Below are positions 1 to 8,716 of a stretch of 52,319 nucleotides of DNA, piece by piece. The notes below the pieces were generated by a model, which worked only from the letters and a program-made list of their open reading frames with translations, did no database searches and was not told the origin of the DNA. Location: NCBI GenBank assembly GCA_051745565.1, contig JBNJEF010000001.1, positions 1 to 52,319 on the forward strand, in the 5' to 3' direction. A program made the position numbers and the translations under genes. The DNA is from SKVL01 sp051745565. Lineage in GTDB: Bacteria > Patescibacteriota > Minisyncoccia > Phycocordibacterales > CSBR16-193. Positions within the stretch are counted from its first letter, which is position 1. Every line of letters begins with the position of its first letter.

Positions 1-218
1 AAGGCACGGCTAGCGGAAGCTGGTCGTGGAATATATCAAAAACTTCTTCATAACGTTCGCCTAACGGGTCGTTATGAGGTGACAGGTCGACTCCGAGCGC
101 CTTTTGGCGCTCGGACAAGCCAAGGTCTTAGGCTCTATTAAGACCATCTTTTCCGGCACTGTCGGAACATAATCGGAGTATTTCGGTTGCGGGAACGGAA
201 CAAAATAAAGAGCAGTTT
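1..218 (+). other. 3' part of an unidentified unit, perhaps a structured RNA
   Basis: I do not recognise this stretch. It contains several hairpins: one at about 49-77 (CATAACG/CGTTATG), one at about 92-112 (CCGAGCGCC/GGCGCTCGG), and one near 124-145 (GGTCTTA/TAAGACC). A CTCCGA near 91 can also pair with TCGGAG near 174. It looks more GC-rich than the nearby coding genes, as structured RNAs in AT-rich genomes often are. Frame 1 is also open from base 1 to a TAA at 139-141, giving an arginine-rich 46-residue C-terminus that matches no family I know. It is followed by a clear terminator, so a transcript ends here. It does not resemble the 3' end of 16S, 23S, 5S or tmRNA. Confidence 0.35.
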
Positions 219-256
219 AAAAAACCTTTCGCTAAAAGCGAGAGGTTTTTTCTTGT
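219..256 (+). terminator. Rho-independent terminator
   Basis: An A-rich left arm and T-rich right arm form a stem of about 14 bp with one G-U wobble around a TAAAA loop, and the right arm ends in a T run. The right-arm core AGCGAGAGGTTTT recurs exactly in the gatB/rnpB terminator at 35315-35351. Confidence 0.85.
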
Positions 257-300
257 TTTATCCTCCCTTTTTTGTTAATCTGATATTTAGGCTTTAAAAA

Positions 301-374
301 GCGCGTGTAGCTCAGTTGGTTAGAGCGCGTCACTGATAATGACGAGGTCCCAGGTTCAAATCCTGGCACGCGCA
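301..374 (+). tRNA. tRNA-Ile (anticodon GAU)
   Basis: This is a complete cloverleaf. The acceptor stem is GCGCGTG/CACGCGC, the D arm contains AGTTGGTTAGAGC, the anticodon stem is CGTCA/TGACG around CTGATAA (anticodon GAT), and the T arm is CCAGG TTCAAAT CCTGG. The discriminator is A. The 3' CCA is not fully encoded (the next bases are CCG), so it must be added by the CCA-adding enzyme. The gene is followed by degenerate copies of its own 3' half. Confidence 0.96.
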
Positions 375-664
375 CCGCGAACAATCGAGTGCTTCGGTTG
401 GACGCGCTCTAACCAAGGTTAGAGCGGAGGAAGCTTGAAAATCTTGCATTCTCCTAAAGACGCAGGTCCCATGGAACAAATCCTGGCACGCGTGCCACTT
501 CGCTAAAGCTTTACGGCACGCGTACCGCGATCCGTCTTGACCTCGGTCGGACGCGCCGGGAAATCTGATTAGAGCGGAGGAGGCTTGAAAATCAGGTATC
601 CTCCCAAGATGTAGTTTCTAAGAAGCAAACACCAGTACAAGCACCGCTTCGCTAAGTATTTTGA
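365..664 (+). repeat. Two degenerate 150-nt tandem units derived from the tRNA-Ile 3' end
   Basis: GGCACGCG(C/T)ACCGCGA occurs at 365-380 and again at 515-530. TTAGAGCGGAGG followed by A(A/G)GCTTGAAAATC occurs at 419 and again at 569. Both pairs are offset by exactly 150 nt. Unit 1 also holds a damaged copy of the tRNA-Ile T-arm and acceptor half (about 463-496), and a D-arm-like GGTTAGAGCG. A hairpin CTCTAACC/GGTTAGAG lies at about 407-425. The copies are too damaged to be working tRNAs. I see no open reading frame in 375-723. Confidence 0.7.
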
Positions 665-723
665 CGTAAAGCAAATTTAATAATATTGTCCTATTAACCG
701 AGTGTTCTTTAATTTTCATTTTA

Positions 724-1167
724 ATGAGTAAAAGCAAACCGCAAAAAAGATTTAGAAATTTCATTTTTGACTCTTCTATCCCCGGTGGGGTTCGTGTTGT
801 GATGATGGCTTATATGGTTTTAATTCTTTACTTTTCTATTGTTTCCATATTTCTTTCCGTTTTGATCTTTTTTAATCCCCAAGCGGCATCCGAGGGGCTT
901 CTATTTATAATGTGGTATAGTTTAGGTTGTCTTTTTTTTCTTCTTCTTAGTATATATCCTTTATGGAGTGCCAGGTTTGCTCCCAGATTTCTTTCTTCTT
1001 TTACCGCTCTTTTAATAATAGGGTACGGAGCGGTTTGGTTTTTCGTTGAAATTATGTTTACGCCCTTAGCTTTTGCTTTTCTACTCATAGGAGCGATAAA
1101 TCTACTTTATATCACAAAAGGTCAAGGACCTGATCAGTATTACAAAAATACTCCATCCAAGTCGTAG
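724..1167 (+). CDS. Hypothetical four-helix membrane protein
   Basis: This 147-residue protein has no family I recognise. It has a short basic N-terminus (SKSKPQKRFR), then four hydrophobic segments at about residues 24-50, 58-78, 86-110 and 112-132, and a polar tail ending NTPSKS. The pattern fits a small integral inner-membrane protein with both ends in the cytoplasm. No catalytic or binding motif is visible. It lies alone upstream of pyruvate kinase on the same strand, with 57 nt to the chosen pyk start. The ATG has no Shine-Dalgarno sequence and follows an AT-rich stretch. The hydrophobic pattern and length make a real gene likely, but its function is unknown. Confidence 0.65.
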   Translation: MSKSKPQKRFRNFIFDSSIPGGVRVVMMAYMVLILYFSIVSIFLSVLIFFNPQAASEGLLFIMWYSLGCLFFLLLSIYPLWSARFAPRFLSSFTALLIIGYGAVWFFVEIMFTPLAFAFLLIGAINLLYITKGQGPDQYYKNTPSKS

Positions 1168-1224
1168 GTTTTTTTATGGCCTGAGAGCTTTATGGATACT
1201 CAACAATCTCTCGGAGGAAATAAT

Positions 1225-2649
1225 ATGAAAAGAAGAACTAAAATAGTTGCCACCGTAACTCCTAGGTTTCTGGAGGAAGATCTTCTCAGAGAAATGGCTA
1301 TTGGAGGAGTTGATGTTTTTCGCTTGAATTTTTCTTATGGTACCCACCGAGAGCACGGAGAGATAATAGATAAGATAAAGAATATCCGAAGCGATTTAAG
1401 TAAGCCGATGGCCATAATTCAAGATCTGACCGGACCTGGTGCCCGAATTGGAAACCTTGATAGTTTTAGTGTTTATCTGTCAGAGGGAAGTGATTTTATT
1501 CTTTCTGCTGATCCTGCCATGGTTGGAAATAAAAATGGTGTATATGTTGATCATCCGAGCTTGGCAAGTGAGCTGGAAAAAGGGGATAAGGTTACTATTG
1601 CCGATGGAGAAGTGGAGCTTGAGGTTTATGATATCTCGGAAGGGGAGATCTATTGCCGAGTATCACGAGGCGGAGAGATACAGAGTAAAAGAAGTTTAAC
1701 TTTTGAGGGTAAGAGCCCTTCCTCTCCGGCTTTACGTGAAAAAGATAAGGCGGATGTAGAGTTTGGTTTGAAAAAAGGGGTGGATTTTGTGGCAATGTCC
1801 TTTGTGCGGTCAACGGAAGATGTAGAATCGTTGCGTTCTTTTATCAGTGAAAAGGATGAAGGTGGTAAACCTGATATTATTGCCAAAATAGAAACTAAGG
1901 AAGCGATCGATAACCTTGACGGTATACTTAAAAGTGCTGATGCTATAATGGTGGCCAGAGGCGATCTGGCGTCCGAGATATCTCCCGAAGAAGTTCCTTT
2001 TTTACAAAAGGACATAATAAAGCGTGCTAACTCACTAGGAAAACCGGTAATCACCGCTACTCAAATGTTGGAATCAATGGTTAACTCTTCCTCTCCCACA
2101 AGAGCCGAAACCTCCGATGTTGCCAATGCCATCTTGGATGGAACGGATGCCATTATGCTGTCCGCCGAAACCGCCATAGGTAAATATCCGATTTTGGCCG
2201 TGGAAGAGATGGGTAAAATAGCTATAAGGACCGAAAAAGAACGCTCATCGGAGAATAGGCCTAAATACGATAAAAAAAGGGATATGCAGACAGCTGACGC
2301 TGTCAGTGCGGCCGTGGTTAATATCTCTTACGATTTGAAGTCGAGATTGGTTGTCGCTCTGACTGATTCCGGCTTCACCGGCAGGATGATCTCTCGTCAT
2401 AAGCCCGGGGTGCCCATAATTACAATGACGGCAAAGGAAGAAACTTTCCGAAAGCTGGCTCTTTGTGCCGGTTGTGTCCCGCTTTTTACGGAAAAACCGA
2501 AGGGTCTGGAAGACGCCTTTTCTTTAGTTAGAGAATATGCCCTTAAACATGATCTGGCTCAAAGAGGGGACCGCGCCGTAGTTGCCGCAGGGGTGCCCTT
2601 TGAAAGACCGGACGCTAAGACAAATATGCTTTTTGTGGAGACTTTCTAG
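1225..2649 (+). CDS. pyk: Pyruvate kinase
   Basis: This enzyme converts PEP and ADP to pyruvate and ATP in the cytoplasm, the last step of lower glycolysis. The 474-residue protein has the full barrel with the B-domain insert and the C-terminal domain. Visible family motifs are RLNFSYG, the catalytic-lysine strand IIAKIET, VARGDL, TATQMLESM and LSAETAIGKYP. The segment usually written DTKGPEIR reads DLTGPGAR here, closer to the DLQGPK type. I chose the ATG at 1225 because a strong GGAGG lies 8 nt upstream; the upstream ATG at 1192 would add 11 non-conserved residues. This is one of the few genes here with a clear Shine-Dalgarno sequence. It converges on the oxidoreductase operon with only 6 nt between stops, so the two pathways meet here physically as well as metabolically. 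Confidence 0.95.
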   Translation: MKRRTKIVATVTPRFLEEDLLREMAIGGVDVFRLNFSYGTHREHGEIIDKIKNIRSDLSKPMAIIQDLTGPGARIGNLDSFSVYLSEGSDFILSADPAMVGNKNGVYVDHPSLASELEKGDKVTIADGEVELEVYDISEGEIYCRVSRGGEIQSKRSLTFEGKSPSSPALREKDKADVEFGLKKGVDFVAMSFVRSTEDVESLRSFISEKDEGGKPDIIAKIETKEAIDNLDGILKSADAIMVARGDLASEISPEEVPFLQKDIIKRANSLGKPVITATQMLESMVNSSSPTRAETSDVANAILDGTDAIMLSAETAIGKYPILAVEEMGKIAIRTEKERSSENRPKYDKKRDMQTADAVSAAVVNISYDLKSRLVVALTDSGFTGRMISRHKPGVPIITMTAKEETFRKLALCAGCVPLFTEKPKGLEDAFSLVREYALKHDLAQRGDRAVVAAGVPFERPDAKTNMLFVETF

Positions 2650-2655
2650 ATCACT

Positions 2656-3465
2656 TTATTTACTTTTCTCTAATAGGGCTTCAAAGTCAACGGGGTGTAT
2701 GTCTCCCAGCTGTTCTTCGTTGGTCGGTTTATCTTCTTTGTAGAAGACCCCCAGAGGTATAGATCCTTCGTCGTTATAATTCCATTCTTTTATTTTTTCA
2801 TAAGCTTTCTTTCGGCTTAAGTATTCTTCTTCCATTTGGTAGCATTTTTCGTTATAAACGGAATAAGTGTCATGCCAGGCGACACAGGGCTGTAGTATCT
2901 CTATGAAAGAGAATCCTTTATGTTGCATTCCTTCAAGCATTAATCTTTTGATCTGCTGAGGTTTACCTGAATATCCTCTGGCAATGAAAGTGGCGCCAAA
3001 GGTCATGGCCACATCAAGAGGATTAATAGGCACTTCCGTACTTCCTTTGGGGCTGGTGCTACTTACGTATCCTTTGGGGCTTGTTGACGTTGGTTGGTTT
3101 ACCGTTAAGGCGAAAACTCTGTTGTCGTGAACGATAACGGTAATATCGGAATTTCTTTTGGCGGCATGAACGAAATGTGACATACCTTCATCATATGTAT
3201 CTCCGTCACCGACCATACATACCACATTTAGGTCTCTGTTACCTACTTTGATACCCGTAGCTGTAGGGATGGTTCTTCCGTGCAGGGAGTAGAAGCTGTT
3301 TATATTCATATAGTCCGTTATCTTTCCGTGACATCCTATTCCGGAGATCATAACGGTCCTGTCTTTGCCCATTTCAAATACCGCTTCTTTTAAGGCGGCC
3401 TGGATGGCAAAGTTCCCGCAACCGGGGCACCATGTGTTTTCAGTTGGCAAAATAAGATCTTCCAT
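2656..3465 (-). CDS. 2-oxoacid:ferredoxin oxidoreductase, beta (TPP-binding) subunit
   Basis: This is the thiamine-diphosphate subunit of a pyruvate or 2-oxoglutarate:ferredoxin oxidoreductase, which decarboxylates the oxoacid, makes the acyl-CoA and reduces ferredoxin. The 269-residue protein begins with the family signature WCPGCGN, followed by GDGDTYDEG, a TPP/Mg motif of the GDG type. It is the last gene of the minus-strand operon, 11 nt after the alpha subunit. The start is placed at the ATG at 3465; an in-frame TTG at 3471 is possible but adds only two residues. Substrate choice cannot be read from sequence. Pyruvate is favoured because pyruvate kinase, PEP synthase and ADP-forming acyl-CoA synthetase lie alongside. 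Confidence 0.92.
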   Translation of the reverse strand: MEDLILPTENTWCPGCGNFAIQAALKEAVFEMGKDRTVMISGIGCHGKITDYMNINSFYSLHGRTIPTATGIKVGNRDLNVVCMVGDGDTYDEGMSHFVHAAKRNSDITVIVHDNRVFALTVNQPTSTSPKGYVSSTSPKGSTEVPINPLDVAMTFGATFIARGYSGKPQQIKRLMLEGMQHKGFSFIEILQPCVAWHDTYSVYNEKCYQMEEEYLSRKKAYEKIKEWNYNDEGSIPLGVFYKEDKPTNEEQLGDIHPVDFEALLEKSK

Positions 3466-3476
3466 AAGCAAAATAT

Positions 3477-5135
3477 TTAAGCGTTTAATTTTTCTTGTAA
3501 GCTCTTTGTAAGACCTTCAACGGTAAAGGGACGTGAGTCGTATTTTAATATACTGTCATGAACTTCTATTTGGTACTGTTTCATAACCTGTTCAAGTTGG
3601 CCGGTTGCGTTTAATTCTACACATATAATTCTCTCTACTCCTTCCAGCTCCTCTTTCATTCTTTTCTCAGGGAAGGGTTGCATTACTACGGGCTGGATAA
3701 GTTTTAATCCCATATCTCTACTTGCTCTTAAAACCGCTCCCTTGCTTGAGCCCCAAAAGATCAAGGCGGTTGATCCTTCTCCATAGACTTTCACAGTTTC
3801 CAGTATTTCCAGCTCTTCTCTTAGTTTGCCTCTCTTGCGTAGTCTTTTTTCCACCATTCTTTTCACTTCTTCGGGGTTCTCTGTGGCTATTCCGTCTTCC
3901 GTATGCTCGTAACTGGTGGCTTTGACAACGGCTTTACCTCCCGGGAATTTGATAGGGGAAATATCATCACCGCTGTATCTTTTGTATTCGGTGTTATCAG
4001 GATCAAGGTCTTCAACGATATCTTCTTTGTCTATATGGTATGCACCCTCAAGGCCGTAGGTGTTCTCGGATAGCTCTTTATCAAGAAGAATTATTGAGGG
4101 CATCTGATGCCTCCATGCTATATTCAGTGCTTTTCCGCCCCAGTAATAGGCTTCATCCGCATCTCCGGGTGCGACGACAAATCTTTCTATATCTCCATGT
4201 CCGGCATTAAGAGCAAACAGCAGATCCCCTTGAGCTTCGTAAGTGGGAACACCGCTTGCCGGACCCATTCTTTGACTTAGAGCTATTAAGATCGGAGTTT
4301 CTGACTGGGCAGAAAGGCTCAGGGCCTCGGTCATTAGAGCAAATCCTCCGCCGGAGGTGGATAGAAGTGTTCGTCTGCCTGAATAAGATGCGCCCAAAGA
4401 CATATTTATCACGGATATTTCGTTTTCCGGCTGACAGGTTCTTATCCCTTCTACTGATGTTAGAAAGCTGAAAACTCCGGTTGCAGGTGTCATGGGATAT
4501 GATATACAACATTCCAGTCCGGCTTTTATGGCTCCGAGGGCCACCGCTTTATTTCCGGAGACTAGCGGAAGAGGATCATTTCCTGTTTCGGCAACTTCTC
4601 CTTTTTTGTGAACTTTATTAAAAGCCGCTTCGGCTACCCTTAGATTGGCTTCGGTTTCTTTGTTGAGGTTTTTTAGAAGAACCTCTTTTGTTTTGTGCCA
4701 TTCTATACCCATTAGCTTGGAAAGGGCGGCGATCAGAGCGGTGTTTTTCATTAAGGATGTCCCTTTGGCTTCTTCTATTATTTTATCTGTTGGGACGGAA
4801 AGTGTTTCTATGTCCTCTTCTTGAGACATATCCATTTTGGTTGACTTTTGGTCGTATACCAAAACCCCGCCTTTTTTTATCCTGTCTTTATGCTTTAAAA
4901 TAGTGTCTTCGTTGAGAGCTAGAAGGAAGTCTATTTCTTCTTTCTTGGCTTCCACCTTCCGGTCTGAAGATATGGATATTTGAGAAAAATTGTGCCCTCC
5001 TTTTATGAGAGAGTGGTAGTCTTCGTGTATGAAAACCTTGAATCCGTAGGAATTGAAGATCTTGCCGATTATTAAACCGGCTTTCTTGGAGCCTTCTCCC
5101 GCGGCACCTCCGACAACTATTTGAAAGTTATCCAT
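3477..5135 (-). CDS. 2-oxoacid:ferredoxin oxidoreductase, fused gamma-alpha subunit
   Basis: This 552-residue partner of the TPP subunit fuses the gamma domain to the alpha domain. The gamma domain (about residues 1-180) carries GGAAGEGSKKAG and YHSLIKGGHN. The alpha pyrimidine-binding domain (about 195-430) carries the SYPMTPATG motif, and a transketolase C-terminal-like domain follows. This gamma-alpha arrangement is typical of the KorA/two-subunit class. The open frame continues upstream to 5270, but that part overlaps the ferredoxin gene and encodes an unconserved arginine-rich stretch. The ATG at 5135 starts exactly at the conserved MDNFQIVVGG strand. It lies 73 nt after the ferredoxin gene. 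Pyruvate is the likely substrate from context. Confidence 0.92.
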   Translation of the reverse strand: MDNFQIVVGGAAGEGSKKAGLIIGKIFNSYGFKVFIHEDYHSLIKGGHNFSQISISSDRKVEAKKEEIDFLLALNEDTILKHKDRIKKGGVLVYDQKSTKMDMSQEEDIETLSVPTDKIIEEAKGTSLMKNTALIAALSKLMGIEWHKTKEVLLKNLNKETEANLRVAEAAFNKVHKKGEVAETGNDPLPLVSGNKAVALGAIKAGLECCISYPMTPATGVFSFLTSVEGIRTCQPENEISVINMSLGASYSGRRTLLSTSGGGFALMTEALSLSAQSETPILIALSQRMGPASGVPTYEAQGDLLFALNAGHGDIERFVVAPGDADEAYYWGGKALNIAWRHQMPSIILLDKELSENTYGLEGAYHIDKEDIVEDLDPDNTEYKRYSGDDISPIKFPGGKAVVKATSYEHTEDGIATENPEEVKRMVEKRLRKRGKLREELEILETVKVYGEGSTALIFWGSSKGAVLRASRDMGLKLIQPVVMQPFPEKRMKEELEGVERIICVELNATGQLEQVMKQYQIEVHDSILKYDSRPFTVEGLTKSLQEKLNA

Positions 5136-5208
5136 AAATGAACAAGTTTTAATTATAATAAATGAACTTTTGTGGTTGTTTGGTAGTATTTTATCTACCT
5201 TTGCTTGT

Positions 5209-5427
5209 CTAATCCTCCACGCTGATGCACTGTACAGGGCAACTCTGCGCCGCCTCTCTGTTGCATTCAATGTCTTCTATTTCCGCTATTATTTTACCTT
5301 CTTCGTTCTCAACACCTTCTCTTAGACTTGCTTTACCGTCTTCTCCTAAACTCCAACGGGAAGGGCAGATGGAAGCACATGATCCGCATCCTATGCATTT
5401 TTCTTTTTCAAAAATAACTTTGGTCAT
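5209..5427 (-). CDS. Ferredoxin, 4Fe-4S type
   Basis: This 72-residue electron carrier has the motif CIGCGSCASICP (Cys11, Cys14, Cys17, Cys21) and a C-terminal CPVQC (Cys63, Cys67), with a further Cys55. The spacing fits a single [4Fe-4S] cluster held by Cys11, Cys14, Cys17 and Cys63, with the second cluster site lost. It sits directly upstream of the oxidoreductase subunits and overlaps the acyl-CoA synthetase alpha gene by 4 nt, so it is almost certainly the electron acceptor of that enzyme. No hydrogenase or Rnf complex that would re-oxidise it is in the window. Confidence 0.92.
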   Translation of the reverse strand: MTKVIFEKEKCIGCGSCASICPSRWSLGEDGKASLREGVENEEGKIIAEIEDIECNREAAQSCPVQCISVED

Positions 5428-6749
5428 GATCTTTTTTTACTTAATATCCTTAAAACTTTTGCAACCTCCGAGGGGTCTTGGTAATTCGGTATTTTATTAT
5501 CTTCCAATGCGAGAATAGCTCTTTTGGTTTCTTCGCCTTTGCCCATAAAATTGGCTACTACTGTTTTTTGGTATTTACTTTGGGCTTCAATTAATATTTT
5601 AGCATTTTTTTCCGGTTCGGTCATAATCTGCGGGGTCTGGATAACCGCGATGGCTTTTATGTTATCTTGTTCCAACACCGATTCTATGGCCACTTTGTAC
5701 CTTTTTGCATCGGCATCTCCGACAATATCCAATGGGTTTCTTGCTGAGTAACCGGGATGCATTGTTTCCTCCATAAGAGAAAGAGTTTCTTCTTTTATAT
5801 CCGGAAGGTGTTCTCCTTTTAAATAGTCAGTCATCAAAACTCCCACTCCGCCACCGTTAGTTATTATTCCTATTCCACCTTCAAACCTTTCTTGCCAAGA
5901 AAGAGCCTTGGAAACGTGTAGCATCTCTTTCAATGTCATAACCTCAACGGCCCCCGCCTGCTTTAAGGCGGCAGAAAATATTTTGGCTTCTCCCGCCAAG
6001 GAGCCGGTATGAGAAGTTACCGCTTTTTGTGAGGCTTTGCTTTTGCCTCCTTTGATAACAACTACGGGTTTGGAACACTTTTTTATAGATTCATAGAATT
6101 CTCTGCCGTCTTTTACTCCTTCAATATATAATGTGATAACTTTTGTCTCTCCATCCTCTTCGGCCCATTTGATATAGTCAACCAAAGACAACCCTGCGGC
6201 ATTTCCCGGGGAGACCAGGAAAGAAAAACCATAATTTTCTTCCAAACTGCTGTCTATGATAGCGTCTATCAGGGCTCCGGATTGTGAAATGAAAGCTATA
6301 CCGCCCGCCTTAGGAGTAGATGGAGCGAAGGATGCGTTAAGGTTGGCTGAGGGTCTTATGATGCCGAGGCAGTTGGGGCCTATGAAAGGTATGTTTTTAT
6401 CTTCCAAAATACTTTTTATTTCTTCTTCCTCTTTTTTCCCCTCCGGTCCCATCTCTCCGAATCCGGCGGAGATTATAATGACACCGCCTACATTCTTTTG
6501 GGCGCATTCTTGTACAACAGCCCTCACTCCGCTCTTGGGAATGGCTATAATAGCCAGATCTATATCTTCTTCTATGGAAAGAATGCTTGGGTAGGCTTTT
6601 TCTCCCAAAACACTTTCTTTATTAAGGTTGACGGGAAATACTTTTCTTTTTTCCGTTAAAAGGTTTTCCATCAATCCTTTACCAACCGATCCTTCCCGGT
6701 CGGTTGCTCCTATCGCTACCACTGTACTGGGGTTCAGAAAATTTCTCAT
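5424..6749 (-). CDS. acdA: Acyl/acetyl-CoA synthetase (ADP-forming), alpha subunit
   Basis: This subunit takes part in acetyl-CoA + ADP + Pi = acetate + ATP + CoA, substrate-level ATP synthesis usual in fermentative archaea and CPR bacteria. The 441-residue protein starts with a CoA-binding Rossmann domain (VAIGATDREGSVG), followed by succinyl-CoA-ligase-like domains that include SQSGA, GNAAG and the SHTGSLAG segment that contains a conserved histidine. The ATP-grasp beta subunit is a separate gene just upstream, with a 4-nt overlap that points to translational coupling. The split alpha/beta form is the archaeal-type arrangement, rather than the single fused chain. Other acyl-CoAs are possible substrates. 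Confidence 0.92.
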   Translation of the reverse strand: MRNFLNPSTVVAIGATDREGSVGKGLMENLLTEKRKVFPVNLNKESVLGEKAYPSILSIEEDIDLAIIAIPKSGVRAVVQECAQKNVGGVIIISAGFGEMGPEGKKEEEEIKSILEDKNIPFIGPNCLGIIRPSANLNASFAPSTPKAGGIAFISQSGALIDAIIDSSLEENYGFSFLVSPGNAAGLSLVDYIKWAEEDGETKVITLYIEGVKDGREFYESIKKCSKPVVVIKGGKSKASQKAVTSHTGSLAGEAKIFSAALKQAGAVEVMTLKEMLHVSKALSWQERFEGGIGIITNGGGVGVLMTDYLKGEHLPDIKEETLSLMEETMHPGYSARNPLDIVGDADAKRYKVAIESVLEQDNIKAIAVIQTPQIMTEPEKNAKILIEAQSKYQKTVVANFMGKGEETKRAILALEDNKIPNYQDPSEVAKVLRILSKKRS

Positions 6750-7363
6750 AATATTAATTTTACATCACAAACCAAAGAAGAATATCCTCCCGAGAGTACG
6801 GGATTAAAGTCCAGTTCTTGTATACTATCTTCTTCCTTAAGAAGGTGAGAGGTTTTGACTAAAATGTCAGCCAAACTGTCCTTATTTATGGGGGGTCGCC
6901 CCCTGAAACCTTCAAGTATCTTTTTTCCTTTAATTTCCTCCAACATTTCAAGTGCTTCTTGCTTTTCCATGGGGGCCAGTCTGAATACTATGTCTTTATA
7001 GATTTCTACCGTTATACCGCCCAAACCAACCATAACAACCGGACCGAAGCATTTATCACGTTTACCTCCGATAATTACTTCTTCGCCCTCAGTCTGTTCT
7101 TGTACAAGAACTCCACCGCTTTCAATTTTCATAAGTTCTTCCATGGCCATAAAGGCCTCTTCTTCGTTTTTTATATCTGTTACGACCCCTCCTACTTCGG
7201 TTTTATGTGCGATTTCCTTGGAATCAACTTTCATTACGATAGGAAAATTAATACTCTTTAAGACCTCTGAAAGCTCTTCATGGTTCTTTACCGGAGTCGT
7301 TTTAAGCAAAGGGATATCGTATCTTTGCAGTATTTCTTGACTTTCTTTGAAGTTTAGAAGCAT
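6746..7363 (-). CDS. acdB: Acyl/acetyl-CoA synthetase (ADP-forming), beta subunit
   Basis: This is the ATP-grasp subunit that transfers phosphate between the enzyme histidine and ADP. The 205-residue protein has the ATP-grasp pattern: FPIVMKVDSKEIAHKTEVGG, the GGVLVQEQ strand, GPVVMVGLGG and ELDFNPV near the end. It is slightly shorter than the usual 220-235 residues but all core strands appear present. It overlaps acdA by 4 nt. The start at 7363 lies 7 nt after a TAAACT -10 box, consistent with a leaderless start, so transcription may begin here as well as further upstream. Enolase lies 99 nt upstream on the same strand. Confidence 0.9.
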   Translation of the reverse strand: MLLNFKESQEILQRYDIPLLKTTPVKNHEELSEVLKSINFPIVMKVDSKEIAHKTEVGGVVTDIKNEEEAFMAMEELMKIESGGVLVQEQTEGEEVIIGGKRDKCFGPVVMVGLGGITVEIYKDIVFRLAPMEKQEALEMLEEIKGKKILEGFRGRPPINKDSLADILVKTSHLLKEEDSIQELDFNPVLSGGYSSLVCDVKLIL

Positions 7364-7370
7364 TGAAAAT

Positions 7371-7376
7371 AGTTTA
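7371..7376 (-). promoter_or_regulatory. -10 box for acdB (leaderless start)
   Basis: TAAACT on the minus strand ends 7 nt before the acdB ATG. It belongs to a set of -10 boxes in this window placed so that RNA would start at or next to the start codon. Confidence 0.5.
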
Positions 7377-7462
7377 ACCGAGTATCATTCGGTATATTAT
7401 AACTTATTGGAATAATAACCTTTTATAAGCCTTACGCCAATGTGGATGTAGCAACAGAGAAA

Positions 7463-8716
7463 CTAAAGTATCCTATGAAATACCAGCTCCTCTTCTATTC
7501 TTAATAGTTCATTATATTTGGCCGTTCTCTCTCCTCTGGCAGGTGCTCCGAACTTTACAAAAGGTGCGGCTGTTGCTATTGCGATATGAGCAATGGAGGT
7601 ATCTTCAGTCTCACCGGAACGGTGAGATACTATGGGAGTAATGTCGCTTGCGTAAGCGGCTCTGATGGCCGAAAGGGTTTCTGTAACGGTTCCTATCTGA
7701 TTAGGTTTTATTATCACCCCTCCGGCCGACTGTTCTTTATGAGAGTTATATATCTTTTGAGGGTTGGTGACTAAGAGATCATCTCCCACTATCATTGTTT
7801 TTTCTCGGACGGCATCATTAATAACGGAAAATCCGGATTCATCATTCTCTTCCAAGGGATCCTCAATGGACAGAAGAGGGTAGTCCTCGGAAAGTTTTAT
7901 AAGTTCGGATATGAACGTATCTCTTTTGAGGTAATGGCCATTATGCAGGTATCTTCCTTCGTTTGTTATTTCATTGGCCGCTATATCCAAGCTAAGTTGA
8001 TAGTCCTCTCCTTCGGTGTATCCGGCCTTTTCTCCCGCTTCCAATATTGTATTTAAAGCCTCTTCGTTGCTTTCCAGTAAAGGAGCAAATCCCCCCTCGT
8101 CTCCCACCGATGTTCCAAGACCTCTTTCTTTAAGGATCTCTTTTAGGGAATGGTATATTTCCACTCCGCATTGCAAGGAGCTTGCGAAGGTCTCTTTACG
8201 GGGTACTACCATAAATTCTTGAAAGGAGAGTCCGTTATCTGCGTGAGCTCCACCGTTAATTATATTTAGCATCGGTCTGGGCATTTTTATGATATTCTCA
8301 AAGCCATTGCTTAAGTATCCGTATAGAGTGGTTCCTTTATTTGAAGCTGAGGCTTTGGCAAAAGCTAATGATACTGCAAGTAAAGCATTGGCTCCCAGTC
8401 GTTTTTTATTTTCGGTGCCGTCAAGTTCTATGAGGGCGTCGTCTAACTCTTTTTGATCAAAGCTTTTATTGTAAAGCCGGTTATTTATCTCTCCTTCTAT
8501 ATTTTTCACCGCTTTTGTTACACTTTTACCTTTATAGATCCGGTCATCTCCGTCTCTTAATTCCACCGCTTCGGTTAAGCCGGTTGAGGCACCTGAAGGT
8601 ACTGCTGCTCTGCCAATGGATCCATCGCTTAGCACAACTTCAGCTTCCACGGTTGGGGTGGCCCGAGAGTCTATTATTTGACGTGCGTATATTTTGTTTA
8701 TTTCGGATGATCTCAT
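7463..8716 (-). CDS. eno: Enolase
   Basis: Enolase interconverts 2-phosphoglycerate and PEP in the cytoplasm. The 417-residue protein is of normal length. It has the N-terminal QIIDSRATPTVE and SGASTG segments, the catalytic loop GDEGGFAP, metal-ligand segments LSLDIAANE, SIEDPL and VGDDL, the catalytic lysine in IIKPNQIGT, and the SHRSGETED loop. It overlaps the downstream-annotated 2-hydroxyacid dehydrogenase by 4 nt (that gene ends inside the enolase start), so the two are translationally coupled. In this operon enolase links glycerate kinase (2-phosphoglycerate) to PEP synthase and pyruvate kinase. Confidence 0.96.
   Translation of the reverse strand: MRSSEINKIYARQIIDSRATPTVEAEVVLSDGSIGRAAVPSGASTGLTEAVELRDGDDRIYKGKSVTKAVKNIEGEINNRLYNKSFDQKELDDALIELDGTENKKRLGANALLAVSLAFAKASASNKGTTLYGYLSNGFENIIKMPRPMLNIINGGAHADNGLSFQEFMVVPRKETFASSLQCGVEIYHSLKEILKERGLGTSVGDEGGFAPLLESNEEALNTILEAGEKAGYTEGEDYQLSLDIAANEITNEGRYLHNGHYLKRDTFISELIKLSEDYPLLSIEDPLEENDESGFSVINDAVREKTMIVGDDLLVTNPQKIYNSHKEQSAGGVIIKPNQIGTVTETLSAIRAAYASDITPIVSHRSGETEDTSIAHIAIATAAPFVKFGAPARGERTAKYNELLRIEEELVFHRIL

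Noticed and set aside
5136..5270. 45-residue N-terminal extension of the oxidoreductase gamma-alpha subunit
   Set aside because: It overlaps the ferredoxin gene, is arginine-rich and unlike the family; the conserved fold starts at 5135.
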